From Sinohyriopsis cumingii (Eukaryota > Mollusca > Bivalvia > Unionida > Unionidae), in the NCBI GenBank assembly GCA_028554795.2, contig CM068842.1:26384590-26448589 (forward strand): DNA of 64,000 nt, given 5' to 3'. This document shows positions 12,344-20,053 of the stretch, piece by piece. Each line of letters opens with the position of its first letter. Position 1 is the first letter of the stretch. The translations under genes were made by a program, and so were the position numbers. Under the pieces are notes generated by a model, which worked only from the letters and a program-made list of their open reading frames with translations, did no database searches and was not told the DNA's origin.

Positions 12344-12933
12344 TAGTTAGTTAGTTTTGCCCGTCACCCCTGCCGGGGTATAGGCCGCCCACAAAAGATC
12401 GCCAGAGGCTTCTGTCTTGTGCCATCCCTTTAAGCTGACTCCAGGTGTGACCCATCTTAGTGATGTCCGCCTCAAAGTCGCGTCGCCAGGTGTTTCTTGG
12501 TCGCCCCCTTCTCCGCTTGCCTTGAGGGTTCCATTTCAATGCCTGTCTGGTAATGTTGGTTGGCAGCTTACGTAGGGTGTGTCCTATCCAACCCCACCTT
12601 CTCTTCTTGATCTCGTCCTCTACTGAAAGCTGGGAGGTTCTCTGCCACATGTTGGTTTTGCTGATGGTGTCTGGCCAGTGGATCTGGAGAATTCCTCTTA
12701 GGCAGCTGTTGATGAAGATCTGAACTCTTTTTACGGTCGACTTGGTGGTTCTCCAGGTCTCTGGTCCATACAGTAGGACTGTCTTCACGTTGGAGTTGAG
12801 CAGTCTGATCTTGGTAGTTAAGGAAATTTCATTGGAGCTCCAGATGTTCTTGAGCTCCATGAAAGCTGCTCTCGCCTTTCCGATCCTTGCCTTGATATCT
12901 GCGTCTGTGCAACCCTGCTGGTTGATAATGCTG
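12344..12933 (-). mobile_element. 5'-truncated RTE-like LINE
   Basis: On the minus strand the sequence encodes the end of a non-LTR reverse transcriptase: INQQGCTDADIKARIGKAR, then TKIRLLNSNVKTVLLYGPET, KKRRWGWIGHTLRKLP, and GKRRRGRPRNTWRRD, ending at GGLYPGRGDGQN. This is the usual C-terminus of RTE/BovB-type LINEs. The 3' end is the short tandem tail (AACT)n at 12344-12356, also typical of RTE. Catalytic reverse transcriptase and endonuclease parts are absent because of 5' truncation. Exact 13-bp duplications flank the insertion, so its borders are firm. It could have been the source of enzyme for repeat R1, which has a similar tail. Confidence 0.85.
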
Positions 12934-12946
12934 CCAGAGCAGTGGA
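12934..12946 (+). repeat. Right target-site duplication of the RTE-like LINE
   Basis: Exact copy of 12331-12343. Confidence 0.85.
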
Positions 12947-13329
12947 TATGACAGAGATATTGTGCCAAGAAATGAAGAGCAGAATGATCACCTGATAGTA
13001 AGGATACCATTTATTACTAAAAGTAACAAAGGAAAAGGTTTGTAGATTATCAGGCTTAGGGCTCTTGCGCGTGCCCACAAAACTATAGGTATTCTAAAAT
13101 CTGACTTTTCAACCCTGAGATGTAAGATAAAGACAAAAAATAAGAAAATTGAGCGACTAAGTAAAAAAACTCAGACTGTTGACAGCACCTAAGGAATTAA
13201 CACCAAGTAACCGAGCCAATGCAGATGATGAAAAATTATATCTAACCTCAAGAAGACGGAATCTTGTAAGAAGAAAACTCCTTGTATGCAATGCAGTTTT
13301 GTCTGAAATAAAGGCGTCAAAACAATTGT

Positions 13330-14268
13330 TTGAACTTTAAAAATATTTCCTTGTTTTACACTACGACACATACGTTACCATTCAACGTTACAAAAACATT
13401 TTACAAAATACATTTCTTATTTTGTTTTATTTTAAAACAATTGTGAATTCACGTAATTAAGCATACAATTTTTAATCATATTATCTTCCTATAAAATATA
13501 AAATAAGTCATAATGGTTATATCAGATCGATGATGCGGTGAATAATGATGATGTTCAACTGTCACATACAGGAGACAAATACTAAATTGACAAATGTACG
13601 TGTTTAATTGGGCTGATCAAACATATTTGTAATAATTTCATGCCATATTTTCATGACCAAAAGGGAACCAAGAAAACTGAGTGAAAATAATTATACTTTA
13701 ATGAACAGTCTCTTGTCGTGTGTATCTGATGCATACGTTATATTTTTGGAGTGACTAAAGTTTTTGATATTTTGACTATTCATTATTATCAATTTAAATG
13801 AAATTTAAAATACGATACATTTTGGTAAAGATGCATTTTACTTTATACACATTTATCTGTCTTTTTTTCATAACTCATAATAGCAAAACGCAATAATGTT
13901 TTGAATAAAATTTATGTGAAATTATCGCAAAATTCCTAATGATACAATTTTCAACCATTTTCCCGGCATAATTGTATTTGTAAATCACAAAAAAAAAATA
14001 CTTTAAAATACGAGAACATCTCTTGTAACGTATGTATTTTGGTTGAGAATTAAGGTTTTGAGACCATATTTGTGAGTAAACATAAACAAAATATGGGTCA
14101 ATTGGTGTTGAAATTTTTACAGTTTAAATTTCAGATATTTCTCTGTAAAATATGTGAATAAAGTTGTTCTTTCTAGATGTTTTTTTTTCTTCTTCCATTT
14201 TTATACGTCTAATTGCGCCTCATTGGTGAACCTGGTACCCCAGTAGAACAGATTGGATATACCTTTGT
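13330..14268. other. AT-rich DNA, no gene seen
   Basis: Homopolymer runs and scattered stops. Three more instances of the ACATACGTTAC motif lie at 13367, 13730 and 14025. Confidence 0.4.
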
Positions 14269-14269
14269 A

Positions 14270-14510
14270 ACACGAGTCCGTGTTAGGTCCATTCTTACTC
14301 ATGAAAATCCTACATTCAGGTCGTTTGGGACTTTATAGTCACACGATCTGATGGTTAAATTTAACAGTGCTCTTTGAGCACATAAATGCGTAGGGGATGT
14401 GGGACAATTCCTTCCCCCACGAATAATTAATTAGTCCGCTGTGCGGACACAAACCAGACGTACATACCCTGATGGGTGAAAACGTCTTTAATTTAATTTA
14501 ACTAATTAAC
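14270..14510 (+). repeat. Structured dispersed repeat R1, copy 3
   Basis: Hairpins in the same order as the other copies: GTGCTC (14367-14372)/GAGCAC (14376-14381); CGTAGGGG (14389-14396)/CCCCCACG (14414-14421); GTCCGC (14434-14439)/GCGGAC (14443-14448); terminal hairpin 14456-14487 with outer stem AGACGT/ACGTCT, internal loop ACAT/GAAA, inner stem ACCC/GGGT and loop TGAT. Every stem differs in sequence from copies 1 and 4 yet pairs fully or nearly so. Confidence 0.7.
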
Positions 14511-14538
14511 ATTCACGCCATTCAGCCTTGACTACAAA

Positions 14539-14766
14539 ATGGCAAACAACCATTTGGAGAAAATGATTAAATTGCAGGAGGTGGTAGATACCCTAGGTAT
14601 GGTGGAGGAAATGCTGGTCGCAATGCATTTTGGGAGTCATGGTCCTCATACGTTGTGTATGGAGATCAATAATTTGAACAAAGGAAAAGGTATATTAAAC
14701 GAAATAATAAAAGAGGAAAAGGAGAAGAAAGCAGATGAAGAAGATAGAATACAAATGAGTGCCTGA
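14539..14766 (+). CDS. Small coiled-coil protein of the Polinton terminal gene family (fragment D)
   Basis: 75 residues from the ATG. The N-terminal helix HLEKMIKLQEVVDTLGMVEEML has the same heptad spacing as the starts of the element A terminal genes (for example LAKLLELHVHLEYARRLLNEL). The C-terminal part KGILNEIIKEEKEKKADEE resembles EDLMRKVMEEEVEKIKEKW of the gene in the element A inverted repeat. A histone-type stem-loop follows on the same strand at 14925. No known domain; function unknown. The fragment it belongs to is a fossil. Confidence 0.45.
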   Translation: MANNHLEKMIKLQEVVDTLGMVEEMLVAMHFGSHGPHTLCMEINNLNKGKGILNEIIKEEKEKKADEEDRIQMSA

Positions 14767-14924
14767 AATGACAAAATTGAAAAAGAAGAGGAGGATGAGA
14801 AGAGCAAGAAAGAGGAGGAGGAGAAATAGGAGGAGGAAAAGAATGAGAAGAAGAAGAATGTAGGACAGAAATAAGAAGTTGTTGGAGAAAAAAAAAGAAA
14901 TAAGAAAATAGAAGAAACCCAAAT

Positions 14925-14938
14925 GCCCTTTTCAGGGC
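14925..14938 (+). terminator. Histone-type mRNA 3' stem-loop SL1
   Basis: GCCCTTTTCAGGGC: five-base-pair stem with TTTC loop, followed by CACTCCA and, about 16 bases after the stem, TAGAAAAGATAG, which fits a histone downstream element. Confidence 0.7.
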
Positions 14939-15039
14939 CACTCCACTGGCTAGAAAAGATAGCTATTCTTTTGCCATATTTGTGTCTTTGTTTTGTGTTT
15001 GTGTTATGCTTTCTTTCCCCCAGCTGTCCCTGATTGGCC

Positions 15040-15265
15040 CGATTGAGGTCAGCCACTTGCAACATTGTTGCCAATGTCCAGTACCGTGACGTCATTCCAC
15101 CTGTTCCATTCCTGTTGTCCCTATGCAATTCCCCACCTATGTTAAATTTCCCATTATGTCCTTTCAGTACAGTCCTATGTGTCCCTATAAAGTTTTTCCC
15201 CATAGTACATCCACTATTTTTAACATTAAGTCCTATGTGTCCCTATAGTGCCCCATATTACTACT
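15040..15265 (+). repeat. Terminal iteron segment of fragment D
   Basis: Repeats of TATGTTAAATTTCCCAT and TCCTATGTGTCCCTATA, ending in CCCCATATTACTACT. TGACGTCA lies at 15087-15094. Same design as the termini at 6157 and 43629. Confidence 0.55.
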
Positions 15266-16003
15266 ATCAGTCTATTCACATCTCCATGCACAATTTCGAT
15301 TGGCATGAAAGAAAAGTCACGTAATTAGTCATTATTTGTATTAAAATGTATTGAAACATTCGAGGAGAATTGAAGATCCATACATCTTGTTTTCTATGAA
15401 ATCGATGATTATTCCTTCTCTAAGAAACTTGTTGAAGTGTTTGTCAAACATAATGCATGTTACATTTTGTACATGTTATCAAATAAATCATATCCGTTGA
15501 TACGCAGTCAGGGTTATAACGACATCTTTTGTACTGGAAATACTAAAATTAGTTCTTTCTCAAATAGTTGTACGTGGAGAGCAACAATCTTCTGTTACAT
15601 GTAGATGATAAAAATATATTTTTTTTCTGTTCGTTTAGTTCTAATAAAAAAATCTTGCAAATTCTTGGTTCTTCTATAAGCAAGAATTGTTTTGCTTTTG
15701 TAAAGTGTTTTCACGCTGTTTTTATTTGATTAATTAAGGAGACGCCAATATTTATTAATTACAAGGCCTTTAGTAGGTAATGAAGATTATATTGTATTAT
15801 GAAAGGAATTGTATTTTTCTCTATCGTACATTTTGTTGTGTTTAAAGCCTCATGTTGAGTAAGACTAAGGGCTTTGTTTAATGCAGAATCAAGTATATAT
15901 GTAGAATAATTTCCATTTTGGAAATCTTTTTAATTCATTCAAATAATTTTATAATTGACAATCGTCTGAAATAATCCGTAGGTATCTTTTGGCCTGGCTA
16001 TAT
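15266..16003. other. Host DNA between two Polinton ends, no gene seen
   Basis: AT-rich, no open frame or known repeat. It is the pre-insertion host sequence left of element A. Confidence 0.5.
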
Positions 16004-16009
16004 TCTGTA
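16004..16009 (+). repeat. Left 6-bp target-site duplication of element A
   Basis: TCTGTA, repeated at 43630-43635 directly outside the right terminus. Six bases is the known Polinton value. Confidence 0.9.
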
Positions 16010-16020
16010 AGTAGTGAATA

Positions 16021-16235
16021 GGGTCACTTTAGCCTCAATGGGAATTAGCATTACAGAGACCCCTGGGTCGTTTTAGCCTCAATGGAAATTTAACATGGAG
16101 AAAAATCGTGGGTCGTTTTAGCCTCAAGGGGAATTTAACATGGAGAAATAGTCTTGGGTCGTTTTAGCCTCAAGGGGAATTTAACATGGGGAATAGAGTT
16201 TGGACTTGTCTAGGGACAAGGGGAATTGAACATGG
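16021..16235 (+). repeat. Five tandem iterons, left terminus
   Basis: Five units of about 42-46 bp, each with GGGTC...TAGCCTCAA-GGG-AATTTAACATGG or a variant. They lie immediately inside the terminus. The inverse set is at 43405-43618. Confidence 0.85.
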
Positions 16236-16334
16236 GATTTTTTTTTTTAAATTTTTTTAAATTTAAATTTAACTTTAAATTTAAAAAAAGGGGTAGGCAA
16301 TTGAAAAGTCATTCTCTTTTCGAGAAATATGGGT

Positions 16335-16350
16335 GGCCCTGAAAAGGGCC
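16335..16350 (-). terminator. Histone-type mRNA 3' stem-loop SL2
   Basis: On the minus strand GGCCCTTTTCAGGGCC, then ACCCA, then after about seven bases CTCGAAAAGAGAATG. The stem of six pairs, TTTC loop, ACCCA flank and purine-rich downstream element all match the metazoan histone consensus. It lies about 20 bases after the small gene's stop. Confidence 0.88.
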
Positions 16351-16369
16351 TTTGGTTTTTTTTCTTCTT

Positions 16370-16696
16370 CTAGCTCCTTAACTTCTTCCACCATCCTCTT
16401 ATTTTTTCCATCATTCCTTTCTTCTTCTTCTTCTTTTCTGTTTCCGGCATCCAGTGCGGGTGACCCATGGCTCGGAACTTCTCTTGGATTTTCATCCAAT
16501 TATTGTTAAGCCGCTCAAACTCTTCCTTTTTCTTTTTGTTTTCCACATCTTTTCTTTCTTCCCTCCATTTCTCTTTAATCTTCTCTACTTCTTCCTCCAT
16601 TACTTTTCTCATCAGATCTTCCCCTTTCTTCACCTTTTCCAATCCCCATTTACATTTCTCCACTCTGTCCAGTACAATATTTTTTCTAGGAAGCAC
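16370..16696 (-). CDS. Basic coiled-coil protein in the left inverted repeat (ORF b)
   Basis: 108 residues, rich in E and K. Core segment GEDLMRKVMEEEVEKIKEKW, then EFERLNNNWMKIQEKFRAM, GHPHWMPETEKKK and a basic tail GWWKKLRS. A diverged homologue is at 35861-36085 with the same landmarks (ERLNQSWIKVQEKFRALGHP). It overlaps ORF a of the same repeat in another frame. The same pair of neighbouring frames occurs in block B, so the arrangement is old. No known domain. A histone-type stem-loop follows. Confidence 0.6.
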   Translation of the reverse strand: MLPRKNIVLDRVEKCKWGLEKVKKGEDLMRKVMEEEVEKIKEKWREERKDVENKKKKEEFERLNNNWMKIQEKFRAMGHPHWMPETEKKKKKKGMMEKIRGWWKKLRS

Positions 16697-16968
16697 CGGA
16701 CATTGATGACATGATCCAGTGCTTCCTTCAAACTTCCCACTCTGAAGTAAGGTGGGTTAATGAAGCCTCTTGACTTATTGACTTCTTCTTCAATCATCCC
16801 TGCTATGATATCTCTTGCTGTCTTTAGGCCTTGAACTTGACTCGTTACAAAGTCTTTCATATCTCCATGCCTCCATTCCTCTTCTATTCTTCCTAAAACA
16901 TATTCTACATCCATTATCCAGAAATAGATGTCTCTCAATAGATTAAATAGAACTGATACTTGAGTCAT
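16630..16968 (-). CDS. Helical protein in the left inverted repeat (ORF a)
   Basis: 112 residues starting MTQVSVLFNLLRDIYFWIM; then KTARDIIAGMIEEEVNKSRG, FINPPYFRVGSLKEALDHVI and NVRCFLEKI. The homologue in block B (36146-36484) keeps LINPAYVKIGMLKEALDNV and VRCFLEGM. The start is set by the ATG about 50 bases after a TATAAG box in the repeated promoter block. Because it lies in the inverted repeat the element carries two near-identical copies. Function unknown; possibly a structural or regulatory helical protein. Confidence 0.6.
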   Translation of the reverse strand: MTQVSVLFNLLRDIYFWIMDVEYVLGRIEEEWRHGDMKDFVTSQVQGLKTARDIIAGMIEEEVNKSRGFINPPYFRVGSLKEALDHVINVRCFLEKILYWTEWRNVNGDWKR

Positions 16969-17020
16969 TTTGTCTCAGTTATTCCTTAGAATGGTTCCAA
17001 CATCAAACTTTGTGGGTTCT

Positions 17021-17126
17021 TATAGTGAAAGCGCGGACGTGATGGAAAACATCCCCCTAAAAACATAAAATTGATCTTACCTAGATCATGACCAAATAAC
17101 GCGCGGACGTGAAGGAAAACATCCCC
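17021..17126 (-). promoter_or_regulatory. Repeated promoter block P1
   Basis: Contains GCGCGGACGTGATGGAAAAC followed by ATCCCCCTA, the palindrome TGATCTTACCTAGATCA, and a second GCGCGGACGTGAAGG copy at 17101. On the minus strand a TATAAG box at its edge points at ORF a of the left inverted repeat. Confidence 0.6.
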
Positions 17127-17346
17127 TACTTTCTCATTTCATATAATAAAACCAAAACTATACTCTCCACATACGCTAAGAAACAATAAAGAAACTACTA
17201 TTCACACAAACTTACGTCAACTGTTACAAACACAAACACACAAACACATACACTCGCACTATCAATAAAGAGTTAGTGTTTATATTCACACTACTCTACC
17301 TACACACATTGGCAAATGGATGGTTATCTTTTCTAGAGTATTGGGT

Positions 17347-17362
17347 AGCCCTGAAAAGGGCT
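17347..17362 (-). terminator. Histone-type mRNA 3' stem-loop SL3
   Basis: Minus strand AGCCCTTTTCAGGGCT, ACCCA, then CTAGAAAAGAT after seven more bases. About 35 bases after the stop of the gene at 17397. Confidence 0.88.
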
Positions 17363-17396
17363 GTTTTTTTTTGTTTGGAACTTCATGGACACCTGG

Positions 17397-17774
17397 TTAA
17401 TGGTGGCACCTTCCAGGCCTGGCGCCACATACACATCTTGTCCCCCAGTTACTTTTTACCTTTTGGGGGGAGAGAGCAGAGGCAGGATATGTGGCTTCAG
17501 AATCCCAATTTTCGCTCTCTGGGATTCTGAAATTTCTTCTTCTTCTCTCCTTTTCCTCCTCCTCCTCTTCTTTGTTTATTCTCTCCTCCTCTTTGTATAT
17601 TCTTTCCTCCTCTTCTTTATATCTTCTCTCCTCCTCTTCTTTGTTTCTTCTTTCCTCCTCCTCTCTCATCCTTCCTTCTTCCACAATGGCTTCCGCGGCC
17701 AGTTCGTTCAACAGGCGCCTGGCATATTCCAGATGCACATGAAGTTCCAACAGTTTCGCCAGTCTCGTGTTCAT
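17397..17774 (-). CDS. E/R-rich coiled-coil protein with CxC-rich tail, paralogue 1
   Basis: 125 residues from ATG at 17774. N-terminal helix NTRLAKLLELHVHLEYARR, then a long E/R/K coiled coil (EEERRNKEEEERRYKEEEER) and a conserved tail: PESENWDSEATYPASALSPQ and RCVCGARPGRCHH. Paralogues at 36866-37240 and 37738-38046 keep both ends while the coil varies in length. TATAAATT at about 17827 in block P2 gives a start region about 50 bases before the ATG. The cysteine/histidine tail could bind metal; that is inference. Function unknown. Confidence 0.65.
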   Translation of the reverse strand: MNTRLAKLLELHVHLEYARRLLNELAAEAIVEEGRMREEEERRNKEEEERRYKEEEERIYKEEERINKEEEEEEKERRRRNFRIPESENWDSEATYPASALSPQKVKSNWGTRCVCGARPGRCHH

Positions 17775-17828
17775 TTTTGGTGTTGATCAATCAACAAGGG
17801 TAGCTAGACTGCCGAGCGAGTTTCAATT

Positions 17829-17930
17829 TATAGTGAAAGCGCGGACGTGATGGAAAACATCCCCCTAAAAACATAAAATTGATCTTACCTAGATCATGAC
17901 CAAAGAAACAACGCGCGGACCTAAAAGAAA
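17829..17930 (-). promoter_or_regulatory. Repeated promoter block P2
   Basis: On the plus strand TATAGTGAAAGCGCGGACGT, then GATGGAAAACATCCCCC, the TGATCT/AGATCA palindrome, and a second GCGCGGACCTAAAAG. Minus-strand TATAAATT points to the gene ending at 17397. Near-identical blocks occur at 17021, 36490, 37300 and 38110. Confidence 0.65.
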
Positions 17931-18213
17931 CACTCACTCACTTTTTTATGCTACCCATTCCTATTCTAAAATTTTTTTCATTAATCACTTCAATAGACTA
18001 TCCACATACTCAAAGCAATCCAATCTAACCCCAAATATACACCTCAAACACCAAAAAAGACATCATTTTGATCTACTATCCATACCAACTTACGTGAGCA
18101 CTTACAAACACATACCCTCACATTTTTTAAAAAAGAGTTAGTGTTTATATTCACACTACTCTACCTACACACATTGGCAAATGGATGGTTATTTCTTTTC
18201 TAGAGTATTGGGT

Positions 18214-18229
18214 AGCCCTGAAAAGGGCT
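18214..18229 (-). terminator. Histone-type mRNA 3' stem-loop SL4
   Basis: Minus strand AGCCCTTTTCAGGGCT, ACCCA, then CTAGAAAAGAAAT. It follows the stop of the gene at 18260 by about 31 bases. Confidence 0.88.
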
Positions 18230-18259
18230 GTTTTTTTGTTTGCTATGGCAATCTTTTTT

Positions 18260-18622
18260 TTAGTTTCTAAGAATGCGATGTCCTCTGAGGATAGACTTTC
18301 TGGCGATAGGTCTGCTTCTTCGGAAAGAGAAGAAGAACTCTTTGGTGTCGATACGACAATCGACAAAGCCTCTGTCAGCTTCAGGTTGCTGCTGCTGTTG
18401 TTGTTGTTGTTGTTGCTGCTGCTGCTGTCTCTGAAGTCTGTACTTCTCTGTCCATTCTTCTTTCTCCCTGTTCACTTCTTCTCTGAAGAGTTCTTCTATC
18501 AGGTCTTCAGTAACTTTTAGCATTCTCACATTCTCTATTTCTTCTGGCTTCGGTATCAGACTGTGTCTGACCCTATGCAAATTCACGTAGGCTTCGTTGA
18601 GCTTAGCTAGTTTGGAGCACAT
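18260..18622 (-). CDS. Small helical protein with glutamine run
   Basis: 120 residues from ATG at 18622. N-terminal helix CSKLAKLNEAYVNLHRVRHS resembles that of the gene at 17397. EDLIEELFREEVNREKEEW resembles EDLMRKVMEEEVEKIKEKW of the inverted-repeat gene, so it links the two kinds of terminal gene into one family. A run of 14 glutamines follows, then a basic end. The promoter copy P3 lies upstream and a histone-type stem-loop downstream. Function unknown. Confidence 0.6.
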   Translation of the reverse strand: MCSKLAKLNEAYVNLHRVRHSLIPKPEEIENVRMLKVTEDLIEELFREEVNREKEEWTEKYRLQRQQQQQQQQQQQQQQPEADRGFVDCRIDTKEFFFSFRRSRPIARKSILRGHRILRN

Positions 18623-18679
18623 CTTCGTAGGAGGATGAGTCGACAATGGATGGTTAGACTGGAAACAACCCCCGGTTCT

Positions 18680-18717
18680 TAAAGTCAAAGCGCGGACGTG
18701 AAGGAAAACATCCCCCA
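18680..18717 (-). promoter_or_regulatory. Repeated promoter block P3 (short form)
   Basis: AAAGTCAAAGCGCGGACGTG followed by AAGGAAAACATCCCCC. The palindrome and second half found in the other blocks are missing. Confidence 0.55.
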
Positions 18718-18845
18718 CACGGTTTTCGAGTCGCAACGTTCAGTGAGTGTCATGAGAGGGATAGTAAGAAATGAAAGAGCATGAATCCAACATTCTTATA
18801 GCTAAACAAACCACAAAGGCATTTTTTTTTCAAAACACAACATTT

Positions 18846-18851
18846 TTTATT
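18846..18851 (-). terminator. Poly(A) signal after the protease gene
   Basis: AATAAA on the minus strand about 120 bases after the protease stop, in AT-rich DNA. No histone-type stem-loop is present here, unlike after the terminal genes. Confidence 0.5.
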
Positions 18852-18967
18852 CAAAAATCTCTTAACACTAACCAACAACAACTCTAACATATTTTTTAAC
18901 AATAATCCAACATTATAACATCAAACATTTTTCTTCAAATAACAAAATTTTTTTCTCAATTCACACT

Positions 18968-19516
18968 CTACTTTAAACAGGGCTGACAACGTTGTGATTT
19001 CCACTGTTGGAAATCATTAGGCCATTGATGGACACTACGTTTCCTAGCTTGAGACAAAAGATAAGCATAATGGTCACAAAACCATCGATCTACTTTCACA
19101 TCATTTCTAGAAGAAGAACGAGGATCAAAATGAGTCACTAAATGTTCTAAGGAATAGCCCAGGCTGCGATGATGCAGAAAATACACACAGTACTGTCCAC
19201 ACACCAAGGAATCTGTGCCTTGTAATTTCACATTATTGAATCGGGTGGTTTGAGCATTTCTTCTCATAAAGTCGATGATATCGTCTTCCAAAGGGGGCAA
19301 TCCGTACGAATCGAAATATTCCACACATCCTTCTTGAGGAAGGTAGACGGCTACCCAGTGGGTTCCTGGGAGATGACTGTCGTCCGTGTTGATCACGTAA
19401 GCTTGATGGTCTTTAGGTTTGCGATGAGGGAGTTCATCTTTAGCACAGACGACAGGATTCCAAGAAGCCGTATACGAACTGTGGTTCAAAAGGTAATAAA
19501 GTTCCCAGGTATCCAT
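18968..19516 (-). CDS. Adenain-like cysteine protease (Polinton PRO)
   Basis: 182 residues, looks whole. Adenovirus-type (C5/C48-like) protease that would cut capsid precursors during virion maturation. Visible catalytic set: His53 in PGTHWVAVYL, acidic Asp69 in EYFDSYG, Gln108 and Cys110 in CGQYCVYFL; spacing agrees with adenain. It starts with MDTWELYYLL at an ATG and overlaps the end of the upstream gene by about 30 bases. It is the leftmost of the virion-type block, next to the capsid genes as in many Polintons. Confidence 0.9.
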   Translation of the reverse strand: MDTWELYYLLNHSSYTASWNPVVCAKDELPHRKPKDHQAYVINTDDSHLPGTHWVAVYLPQEGCVEYFDSYGLPPLEDDIIDFMRRNAQTTRFNNVKLQGTDSLVCGQYCVYFLHHRSLGYSLEHLVTHFDPRSSSRNDVKVDRWFCDHYAYLLSQARKRSVHQWPNDFQQWKSQRCQPCLK

Positions 19517-19929
19517 TGTTTTCTGTGTGGTTTTTTTCTTCTTGACAGGTAATAATACGTTGTCAATTCGATCCTGACTTTTTGCTTGAAAATCTCTGAC
19601 AAATAACCGTTTCTTCGTTTCGTCTCCTCACTCTGATTCAGGAGAGCTTCGATACGATGGATCTCTTGAGTGGTTAATGGTGGACAAGAATGTTCACGCA
19701 AGTCTTTATACCACTGATGCAACACGTCTTTGTCCGAGATGAGACTCCAAGCTTCGTCCAGATACTCGTCCAATTTTTCTTCTTGACTCAACATCAGGCA
19801 TTTATCGTGTTGAATTTGACTGGGATGAGCGTTTTGACATCCATAACACTCTTTCTTGATCAATTCCGTCATTTTTTCGACCAGTGTTTGGCAAAACAGG
19901 AGACTAAATGGGCTTCTTGTTCTGGCCAT
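19486..19929 (-). CDS. Polinton protein with CxxC-HPSQ-H-C motif, function unknown
   Basis: 147 residues, looks whole. Near the N-terminus it has KKECYGCQNAHPSQIQHDKC, a cysteine/histidine motif that I recall from uncharacterised proteins of many Polinton-type elements and that may bind zinc. The rest is helical and charged. Its 3' end overlaps the protease gene in another frame. No enzymatic motif is visible. Confidence 0.65.
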   Translation of the reverse strand: MARTRSPFSLLFCQTLVEKMTELIKKECYGCQNAHPSQIQHDKCLMLSQEEKLDEYLDEAWSLISDKDVLHQWYKDLREHSCPPLTTQEIHRIEALLNQSEETKRRNGYLSEIFKQKVRIELTTYYYLSRRKKPHRKQWIPGNFITF

Positions 19930-20053
19930 CTTGACTTCATTATGACAACTTCTTCGTCTTTGTCTTGAGATTCTTCTCCTTCCACGGTCTCCTCACATTC
20001 CATCTTTAAAGTTTCTCCACTAGGTAAAGAGGGAGAACAGTCTTCCATGGCTT

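Larger units (their letters stand above)
12101..13320 (+). pseudogene. Unrecognised basic-region gene, interrupted by a LINE
   Basis: An ATG at 12103 follows a good acceptor (TTTCTTTTAG ends just before 12101) and opens a very basic frame: MAKTKKEMQKAYKERQKAK, then NKLRNRLSRLRKKERKE. A LINE sits at 12344-12933. Leaving out the LINE and one copy of its 13-bp duplication, the same frame runs on as YDRDIVPRNEEQNDHLIVR to a TAG at 13039-13041. Beyond it, traces of a K/R-rich coiled stretch and RRRNLVRRKLLVCNAVLSEI continue to about 13320, with stops. The pattern (basic N-terminus, central hydrophobic strand LIVRIPF, basic coil) looks like uncharacterised invertebrate proteins often found near transposons. 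A GTAAGT at 12221 could also be a splice donor. Function unknown; now dead. Confidence 0.5.
14511..15265 (+). mobile_element. End fragment of a Polinton-family element (fragment D)
   Basis: It consists of a small coiled-coil gene of the terminal family, a histone-type stem-loop, and an iteron-rich segment ending in TTACTACT at 15258-15265, like the right ends of elements A and C. Everything further in is missing or replaced by repeat R1. Broken and old: the iterons are more diverged than in element A. Confidence 0.6.
16010..17073 (+). repeat. Left terminal inverted repeat of element A
   Basis: Matches the reverse complement of 42567-43629 almost base for base. It contains the iterons, an AT-rich palindromic spacer, a histone-type stem-loop, two overlapping small open frames and the start of their promoter block. 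Identity stops where the R1 tail abuts the right repeat, so the original repeat may have been longer. Confidence 0.95.

Noticed and set aside
14646-15203. Long serine/phenylalanine-rich minus-strand frames
   Set aside because: Shadows of the glutamate/lysine-rich coding strand and purine-rich DNA; similar shadows occur at 16454-16714, 17385-17786 and 36021-36398.
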